Numbered from the stretch's first letter, positions 16,764-25,240 are shown. The stretch is 64,000 nt of DNA from CAWBRT01 sp963819175 (GCA_963819175.1 CAWFVJ010000019.1:124001-188000); one strand, 5' to 3'. Notes: generated from the letters alone by a model not told the origin. A program made the numbers and translations.

Positions 16764-17513
16764 TTAAATTCCATATCGGTATCGGCGTGGCCGGGAAGGG
16801 AAGAGTCGTATCAGCACAAGTCCGGCAACGAATCCGCCGACGTGCGCCCAGAACGCCGTTCCTCCGCCGCTGGGGTTGCTGGCGGAGATGGAGGTCGCGG
16901 CCCCGCTCAAAAACTGTACGACAAACCAGTATCCAAGCACGACCCAGGCCGGCAGCCACATGAAGAAAACGAAGAAGAAGGGAACCAGCGTTAGCACGCG
17001 GGCCTTGGGATACAGCACAAAATACGCGCCCATGATTCCCGCGATCGCTCCGCTGGCGCCAACGCTGGGCACAGGCGAGGTCAGGTTCAGCAACGTATGC
17101 GTCACGCCGCCCGCCAGCCCGCACATCAGGTACATCATCAGATACGTGAAGTGCCCAAGATGGTCCTCGACATTGTCTCCAAAGATCCAAAGCGCCCACA
17201 TGTTGGCGATGACGTGCAGCCATGAACCATGCAGAAACATTGAGGTGAAGAACGGCAGCAAAGCCGAAGCCGGAGTCACCACATGCGCGCCAAGCTGCGA
17301 CACCAGCCGCATCGGCACCTGTCCGCCCTCGAAAAGAATTGTTACCCTGAGCGGCACCAGCCCGAAGATGCGCACCAATCCGTCCAGTGCGCCCCGACCG
17401 TAGTGCACCTTCGTCATCCACTCAAACAAAAAAATCCCTATATTGATGACGAGCAGCAGCCACGTCATATAAGGCGTCGTCATGCGGGGCGCGTCATCTT
17501 TGAGCGGGATCAT
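16764..17513 (-). CDS. Rhomboid family intramembrane serine protease
   Basis: 249-residue polytopic membrane protein with six or seven hydrophobic segments. The catalytic Ser lies in GASGAIAGIMGAY and the His in AHVGGFVAGL. The HVIANMWALWIFGDNVED segment matches the HxxxN region of rhomboids, and a WxxR-like loop precedes it. N-terminal MIPLKDDAPRMTTP is also typical. It cleaves single-pass membrane proteins within the bilayer; its substrate here is unknown. It stands alone, flanked by repeat arrays. Confidence 0.93.
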   Translation of the reverse strand: MIPLKDDAPRMTTPYMTWLLLVINIGIFLFEWMTKVHYGRGALDGLVRIFGLVPLRVTILFEGGQVPMRLVSQLGAHVVTPASALLPFFTSMFLHGSWLHVIANMWALWIFGDNVEDHLGHFTYLMMYLMCGLAGGVTHTLLNLTSPVPSVGASGAIAGIMGAYFVLYPKARVLTLVPFFFVFFMWLPAWVVLGYWFVVQFLSGAATSISASNPSGGGTAFWAHVGGFVAGLVLIRLFPSRPRRYRYGI

Positions 17514-17599
17514 GCGGCTGTGAAATCACCGGAGCTGTTCTGAAACGTCCAGCTCACAATTCTAATCCATGCGCAGCCTTCGGTTTCCCCATGTACGCC

Positions 17600-17945
17600 G
17601 GTGGCCCACATTTGCCGCAGTTGCTAATGTGGGGTGATATTACCCTAGGGTGCCCCATTCAAGCGAAGCTTGGGTGGGGCTTTTCGTCTCAAGCCGGGTG
17701 CCCCATCCTTTCGCCAGTTTTTGGCGAAGGGTGGGGTAGTCGTCCTACACAAAAAGCAACTAGCGGGTGCCCCATCCTTTCGCCTGTTTTTGGCGAAGGG
17801 TGGGGTAGTTTCTTCCTGAATCGTAACGTTATCCCTGCGCACGCACCCTCAAATCCGTCATCCCGACCGAAGTGGAGGGATCTTGTGTTTTCCGCGCTTG
17901 GTGCCCCACATCTGCCGCAGTCAGCAGATGTGGGAACCCGGGAAC
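17600..17945 (+). repeat. Hairpin repeats and composite repeat
   Basis: Most of the 512-base space before truB. Hairpins are at about 17600-17633 (GTGGCCCACATTTGCC), 17648-17684 (CCATTCAAGC), 17696-17741 and 17763-17815 (CATCCTTTCGCC), and 17902-17933 (TGCCCCACATCTGC). From 17763 to 17900 the hairpin continues into a conserved tail with TATCCCTGCGCACG and CGTCATCCCGACCGAAG. The same composite recurs near 20052-20183 and 20845-20962. Confidence 0.85.
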
Positions 17946-18025
17946 CCTTCCCAACGCGGGTCTTCCGCAAACCCTATCAGTTTGCGATTGACCGGCGGCA
18001 CCGTCAGCGTCGACCATAGGCAGAC

Positions 18026-18973
18026 ATGGCAATTGACGGCATCCTGATTGTGGACAAGCCCGCGGGCATGACTTCGCACGACGTTGTTGCCGGCGTGCGG
18101 CGCATCTGCGGCGAGCGCTCGGTGGGGCATCTGGGCACGCTCGACCCCATGGCAACCGGCGTTCTGCCGCTGGTTTTGGGACGCATGACCCGCCTCGCGC
18201 AGTTCTACCAGGGAGCCGCGAAAGCCTACGCCGGCGAAATCCGCTTCGGCACGGCAACCGACAGCTACGACGCCGATGGCGATCCCGTCGAGTTCCAGCC
18301 GCAGTACGAGCCGTTGCCGCTTACGCTGGAGTCCGTGCGAGCCGCCGCCGCGCACTTTCGCGGACGCATGCAGCAGCTTCCGCCGCCATTCTCGGCCAAA
18401 AAGATCAAGGGAGTTCCGGCCTACAAGCTGGCGCGCCGCAAAGTGGAAGTGGAATTGAAGCCCGTGGAAGTTGAGATCGAGGAGTTCGTTATCGATTCGC
18501 TTGCCGAGGACCGCGCCTGCTTCCGCGCCGTCGTTTCCGCCGGAACCTACGTGCGCTGCATCGCGCACGAACTGGGGCAGCGTCTCGGCTGCGGCGCGCA
18601 CCTCAGTGCCTTGCGCCGCACCCTCTGCGGCGAATTCCGTGTCGAAGACGCTCATTCGCTCGACGAGATTGCGCGTCGCGTCGCTGCCGGCGCGGGCCTG
18701 GGCGATTATCTGATTCATCCCCGGAAGATTCTGCCGCACATGCCGGCCGTCACTGCTTCGCCCGAAACCGCCGGACGTGTGCGCAACGGAAATGCCGTCA
18801 ACCTGCCCGAAATGTCGGAGGCCAAGCTGGTAAGGGTATTCGCCAACCAGTCCGACCTGCTCGCCATTGCCAGCCGGATTGCCGGAACGCTCTTCCAGCC
18901 CAAGGTCGTCCTGGCCGCCGCCGGCAAAGACGCTGGCAAAGCAGGGAACCCCGCCCTAAACGAACCCGAATGA
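18026..18973 (+). CDS. truB: tRNA pseudouridine(55) synthase
   Basis: Forms pseudouridine 55 in the T-loop of tRNAs. The 315-residue protein has the TruB motif HLGTLDPMATGVLPL with catalytic Asp40, the RxAxxFY-like segment MTRLAQFYQGAAKAY, and AGTYVRCIAHELG near residue 172. The C-terminal part is the usual extension, with a slightly longer Ala/Gly-rich end. In many bacteria truB follows rbfA; here it is isolated between repeat arrays. Confidence 0.95.
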   Translation: MAIDGILIVDKPAGMTSHDVVAGVRRICGERSVGHLGTLDPMATGVLPLVLGRMTRLAQFYQGAAKAYAGEIRFGTATDSYDADGDPVEFQPQYEPLPLTLESVRAAAAHFRGRMQQLPPPFSAKKIKGVPAYKLARRKVEVELKPVEVEIEEFVIDSLAEDRACFRAVVSAGTYVRCIAHELGQRLGCGAHLSALRRTLCGEFRVEDAHSLDEIARRVAAGAGLGDYLIHPRKILPHMPAVTASPETAGRVRNGNAVNLPEMSEAKLVRVFANQSDLLAIASRIAGTLFQPKVVLAAAGKDAGKAGNPALNEPE

Positions 18974-19003
18974 AACTGAGCCGGTTCCGGTGCGGGGAGC
19001 ATG

Positions 19004-19333
19004 GCCGGGTGCCCCATTCAAGCCCGCTGTTGGCTTGGGTGGGGTAGTTTCCTTCTCTGCGTGCTCCCTCCCCCCCGAAGTGTCATCCTGAGCGCAGCGA
19101 AGGATCTATGTATTGTCTGTCCCTTCTCCCCATAACGCCGGGTGCCCCAGGTTCCGCGCCGCGCTGTTCGGTGGTGGCCCATATTTGCCCGCTGTTGGCA
19201 AATGTGGGATGGACTTACTCTCGCGGGTGCGCGGGTGCCCCAGGTTCGCCGGTCGTTGGCTAACCTGGGGTAGTTTCCTTTCTTTCAATGCTTGCGTCCT
19301 TCTCGAAGTGTCATCCTGAGCATAGCGAAGGAT
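19004..19333 (+). repeat. Hairpin and REP-like repeats upstream of a DinB-family gene
   Basis: The 402-base space contains a GGGTGCCCCATTCAAGC hairpin with a long loop (19004-19050), a GTGTCATCCTGAGCGCAGCG unit (about 19079-19105), a GTGGCCCATATTTGCCC hairpin (about 19172-19211), a GGGTGCCCCAGGTTCGCC hairpin (19235-19280) and a second TCATCCTGAGCATAGCG unit (about 19308-19333). Confidence 0.8.
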
Positions 19334-19375
19334 CTGCTGTTTCTCCCGTTTCGAGCAGGGATTTATACTGTCTGC

Positions 19376-19882
19376 ATGTACGACTCCATCGCAAAGCAGT
19401 TCCTCGACACTTCCGCCAAACAGCTTGAGGTCCACTCGTCGCGCATCGACGACTGCCTGGGGCGCCTTACCCATGACCAGCTTTGGTGGCGCGGCGCCGA
19501 TGCCCAAAACTCCGTCGCCAACCTGGTGCTGCATCTCTGCGGAAACGTCGGCCAATCCACGGCGGCATTTGTGGACCTCCCGGACACCCGCGACCGCGAG
19601 CGTGAATTCGAGCAACGCTCCGGCCTCACCTCCAACGAGCTGCGCGCAATGCTGAAAGCGACGGTCTCCGCTGCCGTGGCCGCATTCCGAAGCATGCCTG
19701 AGGATCGTCTTAAGGAAATTGTTCGCACCAAGCTCTACGAGCGTCCGATGCTGAAGGCCATCTACTCGATGGTCGATCACTTCTCCCAGCACACCGGGCA
19801 GATCCTCTACGCCACCAAACTGATGACGGGCCACGACCTCGGCTACTACGCCCACCTCAACAAACCCAAACCCAGCGCGTGA
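19376..19882 (+). CDS. DinB-superfamily (DUF1572-like) protein
   Basis: 168-residue four-helix-bundle protein of the DinB/YfiT type, a group that includes thiol transferases and many unassigned metal-binding proteins. Candidate metal ligands are the His in NLVLHLCGN near residue 55 and the two His in DHFSQHTGQI near 142-146. The ATG at 19376 is preferred over an in-frame start at 19292, which would translate repeat sequence. Function unknown. Confidence 0.82.
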   Translation: MYDSIAKQFLDTSAKQLEVHSSRIDDCLGRLTHDQLWWRGADAQNSVANLVLHLCGNVGQSTAAFVDLPDTRDREREFEQRSGLTSNELRAMLKATVSAAVAAFRSMPEDRLKEIVRTKLYERPMLKAIYSMVDHFSQHTGQILYATKLMTGHDLGYYAHLNKPKPSA

Positions 19883-19940
19883 AGATCCGCGCCGCTCAAA
19901 AGGGAACTGGTTCGTGCCTTTCTTTCACTAAAGAAACATT

Positions 19941-20400
19941 TGTCCGTCATCCCGACCGAAGCGGAGGGATCTTGTGTTTTCCACTACCCGGCATTGGATC
20001 AGGTGGCCCACATTTGCCCGCCGTTGGCTAATGTGGGATCGAAGTGTTGGCCGGGTGCCCCATCCTTTCGCCTGTCTTTGGCGAAGGGTGGGGTAGTTTC
20101 TTCCTGAATCGTGACGCTATCCCTGCGCACGTACCCTCCCGTCCGTCATCCCGACCGAAGCGGAGGGATCTTGTGTTTTCCACTACCCGCATTGGATCTG
20201 GTGGCCCACATTTGCCCGCCGTTGGCTAATGTGGGAGCGAAGTGTTGCTACCCCACATCTGCGCGGGTGCCCCAGATCCCGCCCGTGTCGGGGCCCCCAG
20301 CGAGGCTCGGCTCGCTGTGGTGACTGAGGGCTGACCTGGGGTAGTTTGCTAATGCCCTCCCGAAGTGTCATCCTGGGCGCAGCCGGGGACCCCGACAAGC
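19941..20400 (+). repeat. Repeat array with two near-copies of a composite unit
   Basis: A 618-base gene-free stretch. The block CGTCATCCCGACCGAAGCGG, a TCTTGTGTTTTCC segment and a GTGGCCCACATTTGCCCGCC hairpin occur at 19945-20040 and again at 20148-20236. Between them is a GGGTGCCCCATCCTTTCGCC hairpin (20052-20102). Degenerate GTGCCCCAGATCCC and TCATCCTGGGCGCAG units follow to 20400. Nothing coding is seen. Confidence 0.82.
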
Positions 20401-20500
20401 CCGCTGTTGGCTTGTAATCGAGTCCGGCGCTTGCGAGGCAGCCACTCACCGCCACCCTCTCGCCGCGCATCTTCCATGTTGCGCGGTACAATCGGCTCAT

Positions 20501-20773
20501 ATGGAAATGGTTCCCCACATAAGTCCTATCCTCGCCGTCGTTGCGCTGCTGCTTGCATTGATTGCCGCCAGCGGTAAGGTCAGCCTCAATGCCGGGAATA
20601 TTCTGCTCTTTGTAGCCTGGGGGGCCGGGGTCTACGCCGTTATGCAATCCGGGATGAAGGAGCGCCACCTGAAAATCGCCGCCGAATGCGGAGTCGGAAT
20701 CGTGGTTTTGATGGTCAGCTACTGGGTAACGCAACGCCGCATCAAGCAGTCGTCCGATTCCAAGAAGGAGTAA
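20501..20773 (+). CDS. Small membrane protein of unknown function
   Basis: 90-residue protein with three predicted hydrophobic segments (about residues 7-25, 31-46 and 61-76) and a charged C-terminus ending SSDSKKE. I do not recognise a family. It lies between repeat arrays with no strong ribosome site, but the pattern of helices separated by short charged loops looks like a real small inner-membrane protein. A TACAAT that could act as a -10 element lies about 12 bases before the ATG. Confidence 0.5.
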   Translation: MEMVPHISPILAVVALLLALIAASGKVSLNAGNILLFVAWGAGVYAVMQSGMKERHLKIAAECGVGIVVLMVSYWVTQRRIKQSSDSKKE

Positions 20774-20782
20774 GCCCAGGTG

Positions 20783-20962
20783 CCCCACATCCCGCCCGTC
20801 TTTGGCTGACGGGGGGTCGAAGCGCTGCCACCCCCTATCTGCCGGGTGCCCCGTTCGCCCGTCGTTGGCTAACCTGGGGGTAGTTCTTTCCTGAGCCGAG
20901 ACGCTATCCCTGCGCATGTACCCTCACATCCGTCATCCCAACCGCAGCGGAGGGATCTTGTG
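20783..20962 (+). repeat. Degenerate hairpins and composite tail before the IS element
   Basis: Degenerate copies of the GGTGCCCCACATCCCGCCC hairpin and a GGGTGCCCC..TTCGCCCGTC hairpin (about 20842-20885) are followed by the CCTGAGCCGAGACGCTATCC tail and CGTCATCCCAACCGCAGCGG. The CCTGAGCCGAGACGCTATCC tail recurs just beyond the IS element at 22516-22538. Confidence 0.75.
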
Positions 20963-21122
20963 TTTTCCGTGGGTGCCATGCTCTTTCTGAACATGCGCTT
21001 TGTCCTTGGGGGCATCTCCTGAGTTCGTCAGTCGGTATCCGGCGACGGTTGGGCCATCGCCGTGGTGGGGAAGCTTTACGGGGGCCTGTGGTCGGCCGGG
21101 TGCCCCACCCAAGCTTCTTTTG

Positions 21123-21173
21123 TGTTCAGTCTCATGACATCCTTTCCAAAGTGTCTCGGGACATCCTTTACAC
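21123..21173 (+). repeat. Left terminal inverted repeat of the IS481-like element
   Basis: Starts TGTTCAGTCTCATGACATCC and contains two copies of a TGWCTCRKGACATCCTTT-like subrepeat, probably two transposase binding sites. It matches the reverse complement of 22365-22415 over most of its 51 bases. Confidence 0.9.
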
Positions 21174-21212
21174 TTCCGCGCGAGCGCAGCGAGCGCGGGA
21201 GTGTAAGCCGAG

Positions 21213-22351
21213 ATGCCTTGGAAGACCATGGACGTACGAGAACAGCGGGTGCAGTTTGTGGTGGCGGCGTTGCGCCGGAGCAGTCGCTGACGGCGCTTTG
21301 TGAGGAGTTTGGGGTGTCGCGTCCCACCGGGCGTTTGTGGCTGGAGCGTTACCGGCAGCAAGGCCTGGCGGGCATCGCCGAGCGTAGCCGTCGTCCGCTT
21401 CACAGCCCGCGTCTGACGGCTGGGGAACTGGAGGAGCGGGTCGTCGAGCTGCGCCGCTGCTATCCGGACTGGGGTGCGCGCAAGCTGGCAGTCCTGCTGG
21501 AGCGCGAGGGGGCGCGGCTGACCCGCAGCACGATTCATCGCATTCTGTTGCGGCGCGATCTGATCCATCCGGCGGACCGGCACGATGTGGCGGATGAGCG
21601 CTTTGAACGCTGCCGTCCCAACGAGCTGTGGCAGATGGACTTCAAGAGTCCGAAGGGTTGGAATGCGCCGACCGGCCCCTTGTCGGTGATCGACGACCAC
21701 AGCCGCTACTTGCTGGTGTTGCAGCAGACGGGGAGCACGCGTGGGGATCTGGTCCGGGAGCAGTTGCAGAGCGTCTTTTGCGATTGCGGCGTCCCGGAGG
21801 GGATGCTGATGGACCATGGCATTCCGTGGTGGAGCGCGCGCTCGCCGATGGGCACGACGGAGCTGGCGGTGTGGCTGATGAAGCAGGGTATTCGGCTGCA
21901 CTGGAGCGGGATTCGGCATCCCCAGACGCAGGGCAAGGTGGAGCGCTTTCACGGCGAGATGGAGCGGGCCTTGCGGCATCGCGGCTGGCAGGACAAGCCG
22001 CCGCAGCAGTGGCTTGATGAGTTTCGCTGGGAACACAACCAGGTCCGCCCGCACGAGGCACTGCAAATGCGCACCCCGGCCTCGGTGTGGCGGCCGAGTC
22101 CGCGGGTCTACGATGCGCAGCCGCCGCGCTGGGAGTATCCGGCGGAAGCGCGGGTGCGCCGGCTGGATGGCGATGGCAAGATGAACGCTTTCGGACGGAC
22201 CTGGAACATCGGCCAGGGGCTGCGCCGGGAGTGGGTGCAACTGCTGCAACTGGAAGATCGGGTGCAGGTGTATGACTGCCGCACCCTAGTGCGCGAGCTC
22301 GATCTCGCGACCCAGCATTCGACCTCGGTCGAACGCTGGATCGCAGACTGA
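21213..22351 (+). CDS. IS481-family DDE transposase, N-terminal frameshift
   Basis: Transposase with an N-terminal helix-turn-helix (ALCEEFGVSRPTGRLWLERY) and an rve-type catalytic core: first Asp in WQMDFKSPKGW, second Asp in MLMDHGIPWW, Glu in HPQTQGKVERFHGEME. The typical N-terminus MPWKTMDVREQRVQFVVAA begins at 21213 in one frame, but the HTH and core are read from about 21275 in the -1 frame. One missing base, or programmed slippage, near 21275-21290 separates them; no classical slippery heptamer is seen. Without correction the protein lacks its natural start, so the copy may be inactive. Confidence 0.88.
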
Positions 22352-22364
22352 GTGCAAAACCCAA

Positions 22365-22415
22365 CTGGAAAGGATGTGTCGAGACAAACTGGAAAGTATG
22401 TCTTGGGACTAGACA
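22365..22415 (-). repeat. Right terminal inverted repeat of the IS481-like element
   Basis: Reverse complement starts TGTCTAGTCCCAAGACATAC and aligns with the left end, including the duplicated subrepeat. It begins 13 bases after the transposase stop. Confidence 0.9.
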
Positions 22416-22424
22416 CTTCTTTTG

Positions 22425-22545
22425 CTTGAGTGGGGTAGTTTCTTCGCCGCTGTGAGCGTCACCCTGCGCGGGTGCCCCAGGTTCGCCCGTCGTTGGCTAA
22501 CCTGGGAGTAGTTCTTTCCTGAGCCGAGACGCTATCCCTGGCGAT
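22425..22545 (+). repeat. Right half of the interrupted hairpin plus a further hairpin and tail
   Basis: Contains GCTTGAGTGGGGTAGTTTCT, the right arm of the hairpin split by the IS, then a GGGTGCCCCAGGTTCGCC hairpin (about 22469-22510) and a tail nearly identical to 20884-20915. The following 240 bases before the protease gene hold no recognised feature. Confidence 0.8.
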
Positions 22546-22782
22546 ACATTCAGTCTGTCCGGAGTGAACCGCGACCCCCTATGACCTTGGGTGCAGCTCC
22601 GCGTAAGCCGATGGTCCGCGAAGGAAAGCGTTCTCCCCTGAGAACCGGTACCAGCCACTCCTAAGCATCTGCCCTCGAGTATAAAACTAGCTGTGCCACA
22701 GACTGCAACATTCCTATTGCATCGAGCTTTGTTCCGGTTGAGAATGTGGCTGCTGCTCGCAATTGAGCATTGGAGTGCCTTG

Positions 22783-24054
22783 ATGCAATTCTGGCGCAGA
22801 ATCGTTCCTTTGGTATTTCTGCTTTTGATTGGAGCCCCCTCCGTCCTACGCGCGCAGCTGGCGGTCGTGCCTCCGCCCGGCAAACTGGACAATGTCTACA
22901 CGCAGGGAGCCATCTCCTTCCATTACCCACAGAACTGGCAGGTGCTAGATAAGAAGGGAGAGGGCGATGTTCTGATCGGACCGCCTGAAGCAGTTTATCA
23001 CTGGCGCCTGCGGCAGAACCGAAAAGTCGGGGTGTCAGGAAATATTAGCCACGGTCTACTCTGGGGTTACTATGAACCCAATTTCCCCACCATAGAAGGA
23101 GCTGCGGACGAACTCTTGGGGCGATTTCATCAGAGATTCGGGAGTCTGTGGTACCGCGCTGACGCCGATGCAAAGGTTCAGGCAAACGGACGACCTGCGT
23201 TGTTCCGAGGAGTCATGATTTTCCCGCAGATCCCAGTCCTTTCAGCAGAAGCTAATGGCATCTTGTTTCTCATTCAAGATGGTGGACGGGTATGGTATTG
23301 GCTCACGTTTTTCCTGAGTGGCGACACGCAGCAGTACACTCCTACGCTTGCAGCTCTTCTGGGGAGTATTTCAATCGGCGGGAAAGGCCTCGACATCGCG
23401 GAATTCGTTGACGTGCAGCGTGCGCTTCCCAAAGAAACCCTTAGCGCAAGTGAGATTGCGAAAAGAAGCCTTCCTTCAGTTGTTATGCTGACGATGCAAG
23501 ATAGCCATGGCCAGCCAATCAAGTTGGGCAGCGGGTTTCTCGTTCAAAACGGTTTGATAGTGACAAATTTCCACGTCATCGAGGGAGCACAGCAAGGGTA
23601 CGTCAGACTGGTGGGCCAGGATGCCCGTTATTCGGTGATCGGCGTTGTTGCTGCGAACGAAGATAATGACCTAGCTTTATTATCGATCGCTCAAGCTGCC
23701 AATGCGCCACCGCTTCAGCTTACCCAGGAACCAGGTCCCGTGGTCGGCGACACGGTTTACGTTATCGGTAATCCAGAAGGGCTGGAAGGGACATTTTCAC
23801 AGGGAATTGTCAGTAGCATTCGCGGATCCCGGGAGAGGGCTCTTATCCAGATCACAGCACCAATCTCGGCCGGCAGCAGTGGTGGCCCTGTTCTTGACAA
23901 CAAGGGAGCGGTAATCGGGGTAGCGGTCGGGATGATTGAAGCCGGTCAGAACCTGAACTTCGCTATCCCAGTCTCATCTGTCGCTGACCTGCTTTCAAGA
24001 ACCGGCCCAATAGTGCTGTTGCCTGAGTTTTCGCATGGTAGGAGTTGGAAATGA
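22783..24054 (+). CDS. Secreted trypsin-like (Deg/S1C-type) serine protease without PDZ
   Basis: 423-residue protein. The ATG at 22783 has GGAG 7 bases upstream and starts a signal peptide (MQFWRRIVPLVFLLLIGA, cleavage near RAQ). Residues about 30-205 form an N-terminal domain I do not recognise, perhaps PsbP/Mog1-like. The C-terminal chymotrypsin fold has the full triad: His in NFHVIEG, Asp in DNDLALL, Ser in GSSGGPVLD. No PDZ domain follows, unlike classical DegP/DegQ. Base composition is less GC-rich than genes to the left. The stop overlaps the next gene (ATGA). Confidence 0.87.
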   Translation: MQFWRRIVPLVFLLLIGAPSVLRAQLAVVPPPGKLDNVYTQGAISFHYPQNWQVLDKKGEGDVLIGPPEAVYHWRLRQNRKVGVSGNISHGLLWGYYEPNFPTIEGAADELLGRFHQRFGSLWYRADADAKVQANGRPALFRGVMIFPQIPVLSAEANGILFLIQDGGRVWYWLTFFLSGDTQQYTPTLAALLGSISIGGKGLDIAEFVDVQRALPKETLSASEIAKRSLPSVVMLTMQDSHGQPIKLGSGFLVQNGLIVTNFHVIEGAQQGYVRLVGQDARYSVIGVVAANEDNDLALLSIAQAANAPPLQLTQEPGPVVGDTVYVIGNPEGLEGTFSQGIVSSIRGSRERALIQITAPISAGSSGGPVLDNKGAVIGVAVGMIEAGQNLNFAIPVSSVADLLSRTGPIVLLPEFSHGRSWK

Positions 24055-24539
24055 CATCTGATGACGCGTTTTCGGATTTCAAGCCGTGGACCCGGACCGC
24101 AGCTTCAACAGCGCCCCAGAAGCCCGGGGTTTATGCCTTCAGACTCGTTGGATCTTCGATAGGGCGCGTATTGGGTCAATCAGACTTGGTGTACATCGGC
24201 TGTACTGAGAACGTGCCATCGTTGCGCCGCCGGGTACAGGAGCACTGGGGAAACGTGCGACTTGAGCGAATACGGCGGAAGGTTGGCCCGCTCGAAGTTG
24301 CTTGGAGGACCTGCCGGACGCTAAAGGAAGCGGTCGACCTTGAGTCAGACTTGCTAGGCAAGTACAAGCACGAACATATTGAATTGCCGCCCTTGAATGA
24401 CCAAATCTCTGGGCGAGAGAGGCAGCAAGCGATCGATTCCTTAGCGGAACTCCTACGGCTAAAGCGAGATGACGTCCCCAGGCTTGTTGCTTTCCTTCAA
24501 AGTAAATCAGCAGTGAAGGTGACAGCGCCTGCGGTTTAA
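24051..24539 (+). CDS. GIY-YIG-like nuclease domain protein
   Basis: 162-residue protein with a GIY-YIG-like core: GVYAFRL (GIY position) near residue 27, LVYIGCTEN (YIG position) near 48, and LRRRVQEHW with the candidate catalytic Arg near 60. A conserved Glu lies in DLESDLLGKYKHEH near 96, and the ELPPLND segment fits the final Asn. The ATG overlaps the protease stop, with GGAG upstream, so the two genes are translationally coupled. Such proteins cut DNA in repair or defence; pairing with a secreted protease is unusual and the role is unknown. Confidence 0.72.
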   Translation: MTSDDAFSDFKPWTRTAASTAPQKPGVYAFRLVGSSIGRVLGQSDLVYIGCTENVPSLRRRVQEHWGNVRLERIRRKVGPLEVAWRTCRTLKEAVDLESDLLGKYKHEHIELPPLNDQISGRERQQAIDSLAELLRLKRDDVPRLVAFLQSKSAVKVTAPAV

Positions 24540-24622
24540 TGTCAAGAGCTTCGGGTTCCGACAGAAATTCTGAGCGAAAACAGCGCACTCCCGGAAATCC
24601 GGTAATACTTCACAGAATATCT

Positions 24623-24635
24623 ATTATCGGACATA
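24623..24635 (+). repeat. Left copy of a 13-base direct repeat
   Basis: ATTATCGGACATA occurs here and at 28554-28566, one on each side of the symporter/amidohydrolase block. A 13-base match can arise by chance in 64 kb, so this is only a possible boundary mark. Confidence 0.4.
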
Positions 24636-25019
24636 TCAGCCTCGGCATTTGCCAGACGCTTCGGTGCCGATGCTGCTGATATCGTTCTCAGGTTGAGGGC
24701 TAGGTTTGGTCAGACTTAAAGGACGCCACATCGGGCTAAACGTCGCGTTGGCCGGTTCGGGTTCGCATGCGACTCCCGGAAAGATGTACGAATCGCCTTT
24801 GCCGACTTGTACGAAAACGAAGTATTCATTCTTGGTCGGCTTCGCTGCATACCTGCGATTCACATCCTCATGGTTGAACATGATGATTTTGAAGTCGTCC
24901 CTGCTCTCAGCCGCCCGTTTGAGCATCGAGCACTTCTTGGCCTGGAGGAAAGTTGAAAATTCCTTGACAGCTGGAGTGCAAAATGCCATATTTCGTTGTC
25001 TAGACAAACACAACTGCAA
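24636..25019 (-). CDS. Possible small hypothetical protein
   Basis: Open frame of 127 codons in the 494-base gap between the GIY-YIG and DUF3311 genes. The stretch FKIIMFNHEDVNRRYA and YFVFVQVGKGDSYIFPG looks protein-like, with balanced charged and hydrophobic residues. An overlapping plus-strand frame (24706-25113) runs into the DUF3311 gene and looks less convincing. I recognise no family and no clear ribosome site, so this is a tentative call. Confidence 0.3.
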   Translation of the reverse strand: MQLCLSRQRNMAFCTPAVKEFSTFLQAKKCSMLKRAAESRDDFKIIMFNHEDVNRRYAAKPTKNEYFVFVQVGKGDSYIFPGVACEPEPANATFSPMWRPLSLTKPSPQPENDISSIGTEASGKCRG

Positions 25020-25033
25020 TAGGGAGTCTCCAG

Positions 25034-25240
25034 ATGCGCAGCAGATTTTGGACTTGGCTATTCGTGTTGATTATCCCGCTTCTTGCCGTTGTCGGCGCGT
25101 TCCCCTTTTATAACCGGGCTGAGCCTTTCATTCTGGGCTTCCCGTTTATATATTTCTGGATCTTCATGTGTATAGTACTCACGCCGGTCTCCATGTTCAT
25201 CGGCTACAAATTAGATCCCGAAAACAAAGAAGAAGATTAA
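25034..25240 (+). CDS. DUF3311 small membrane protein, symporter partner
   Basis: 68-residue protein with two hydrophobic helices (residues about 7-24 and 34-57), a central FPFYNRAEPFILGFPFIYFW segment typical of DUF3311, and an acidic tail ending ENKEED. GGGAG lies upstream of the ATG. DUF3311 genes commonly precede a sodium:solute symporter, as here (38 bases upstream), and are thought to be accessory subunits, although the role is unproven. Confidence 0.85.
   Translation: MRSRFWTWLFVLIIPLLAVVGAFPFYNRAEPFILGFPFIYFWIFMCIVLTPVSMFIGYKLDPENKEED

Larger units (their letters stand above)
21123..22415 (+). mobile_element. IS481-family insertion sequence inside a hairpin repeat
   Basis: A 1.29-kb element bounded by 51-base imperfect inverted repeats and flanked by a 9-base target duplication, CTTCTTTTG, at 21114-21122 and 22416-22424. 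Removing the element and one duplication copy restores a normal dispersed hairpin (TGCCCCACCCAAGC, loop, GCTTGAGTGGGG and TAGTTTCTT), so it landed in the hairpin loop. It encodes one DDE transposase whose N-terminal frame is broken. Confidence 0.93.
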
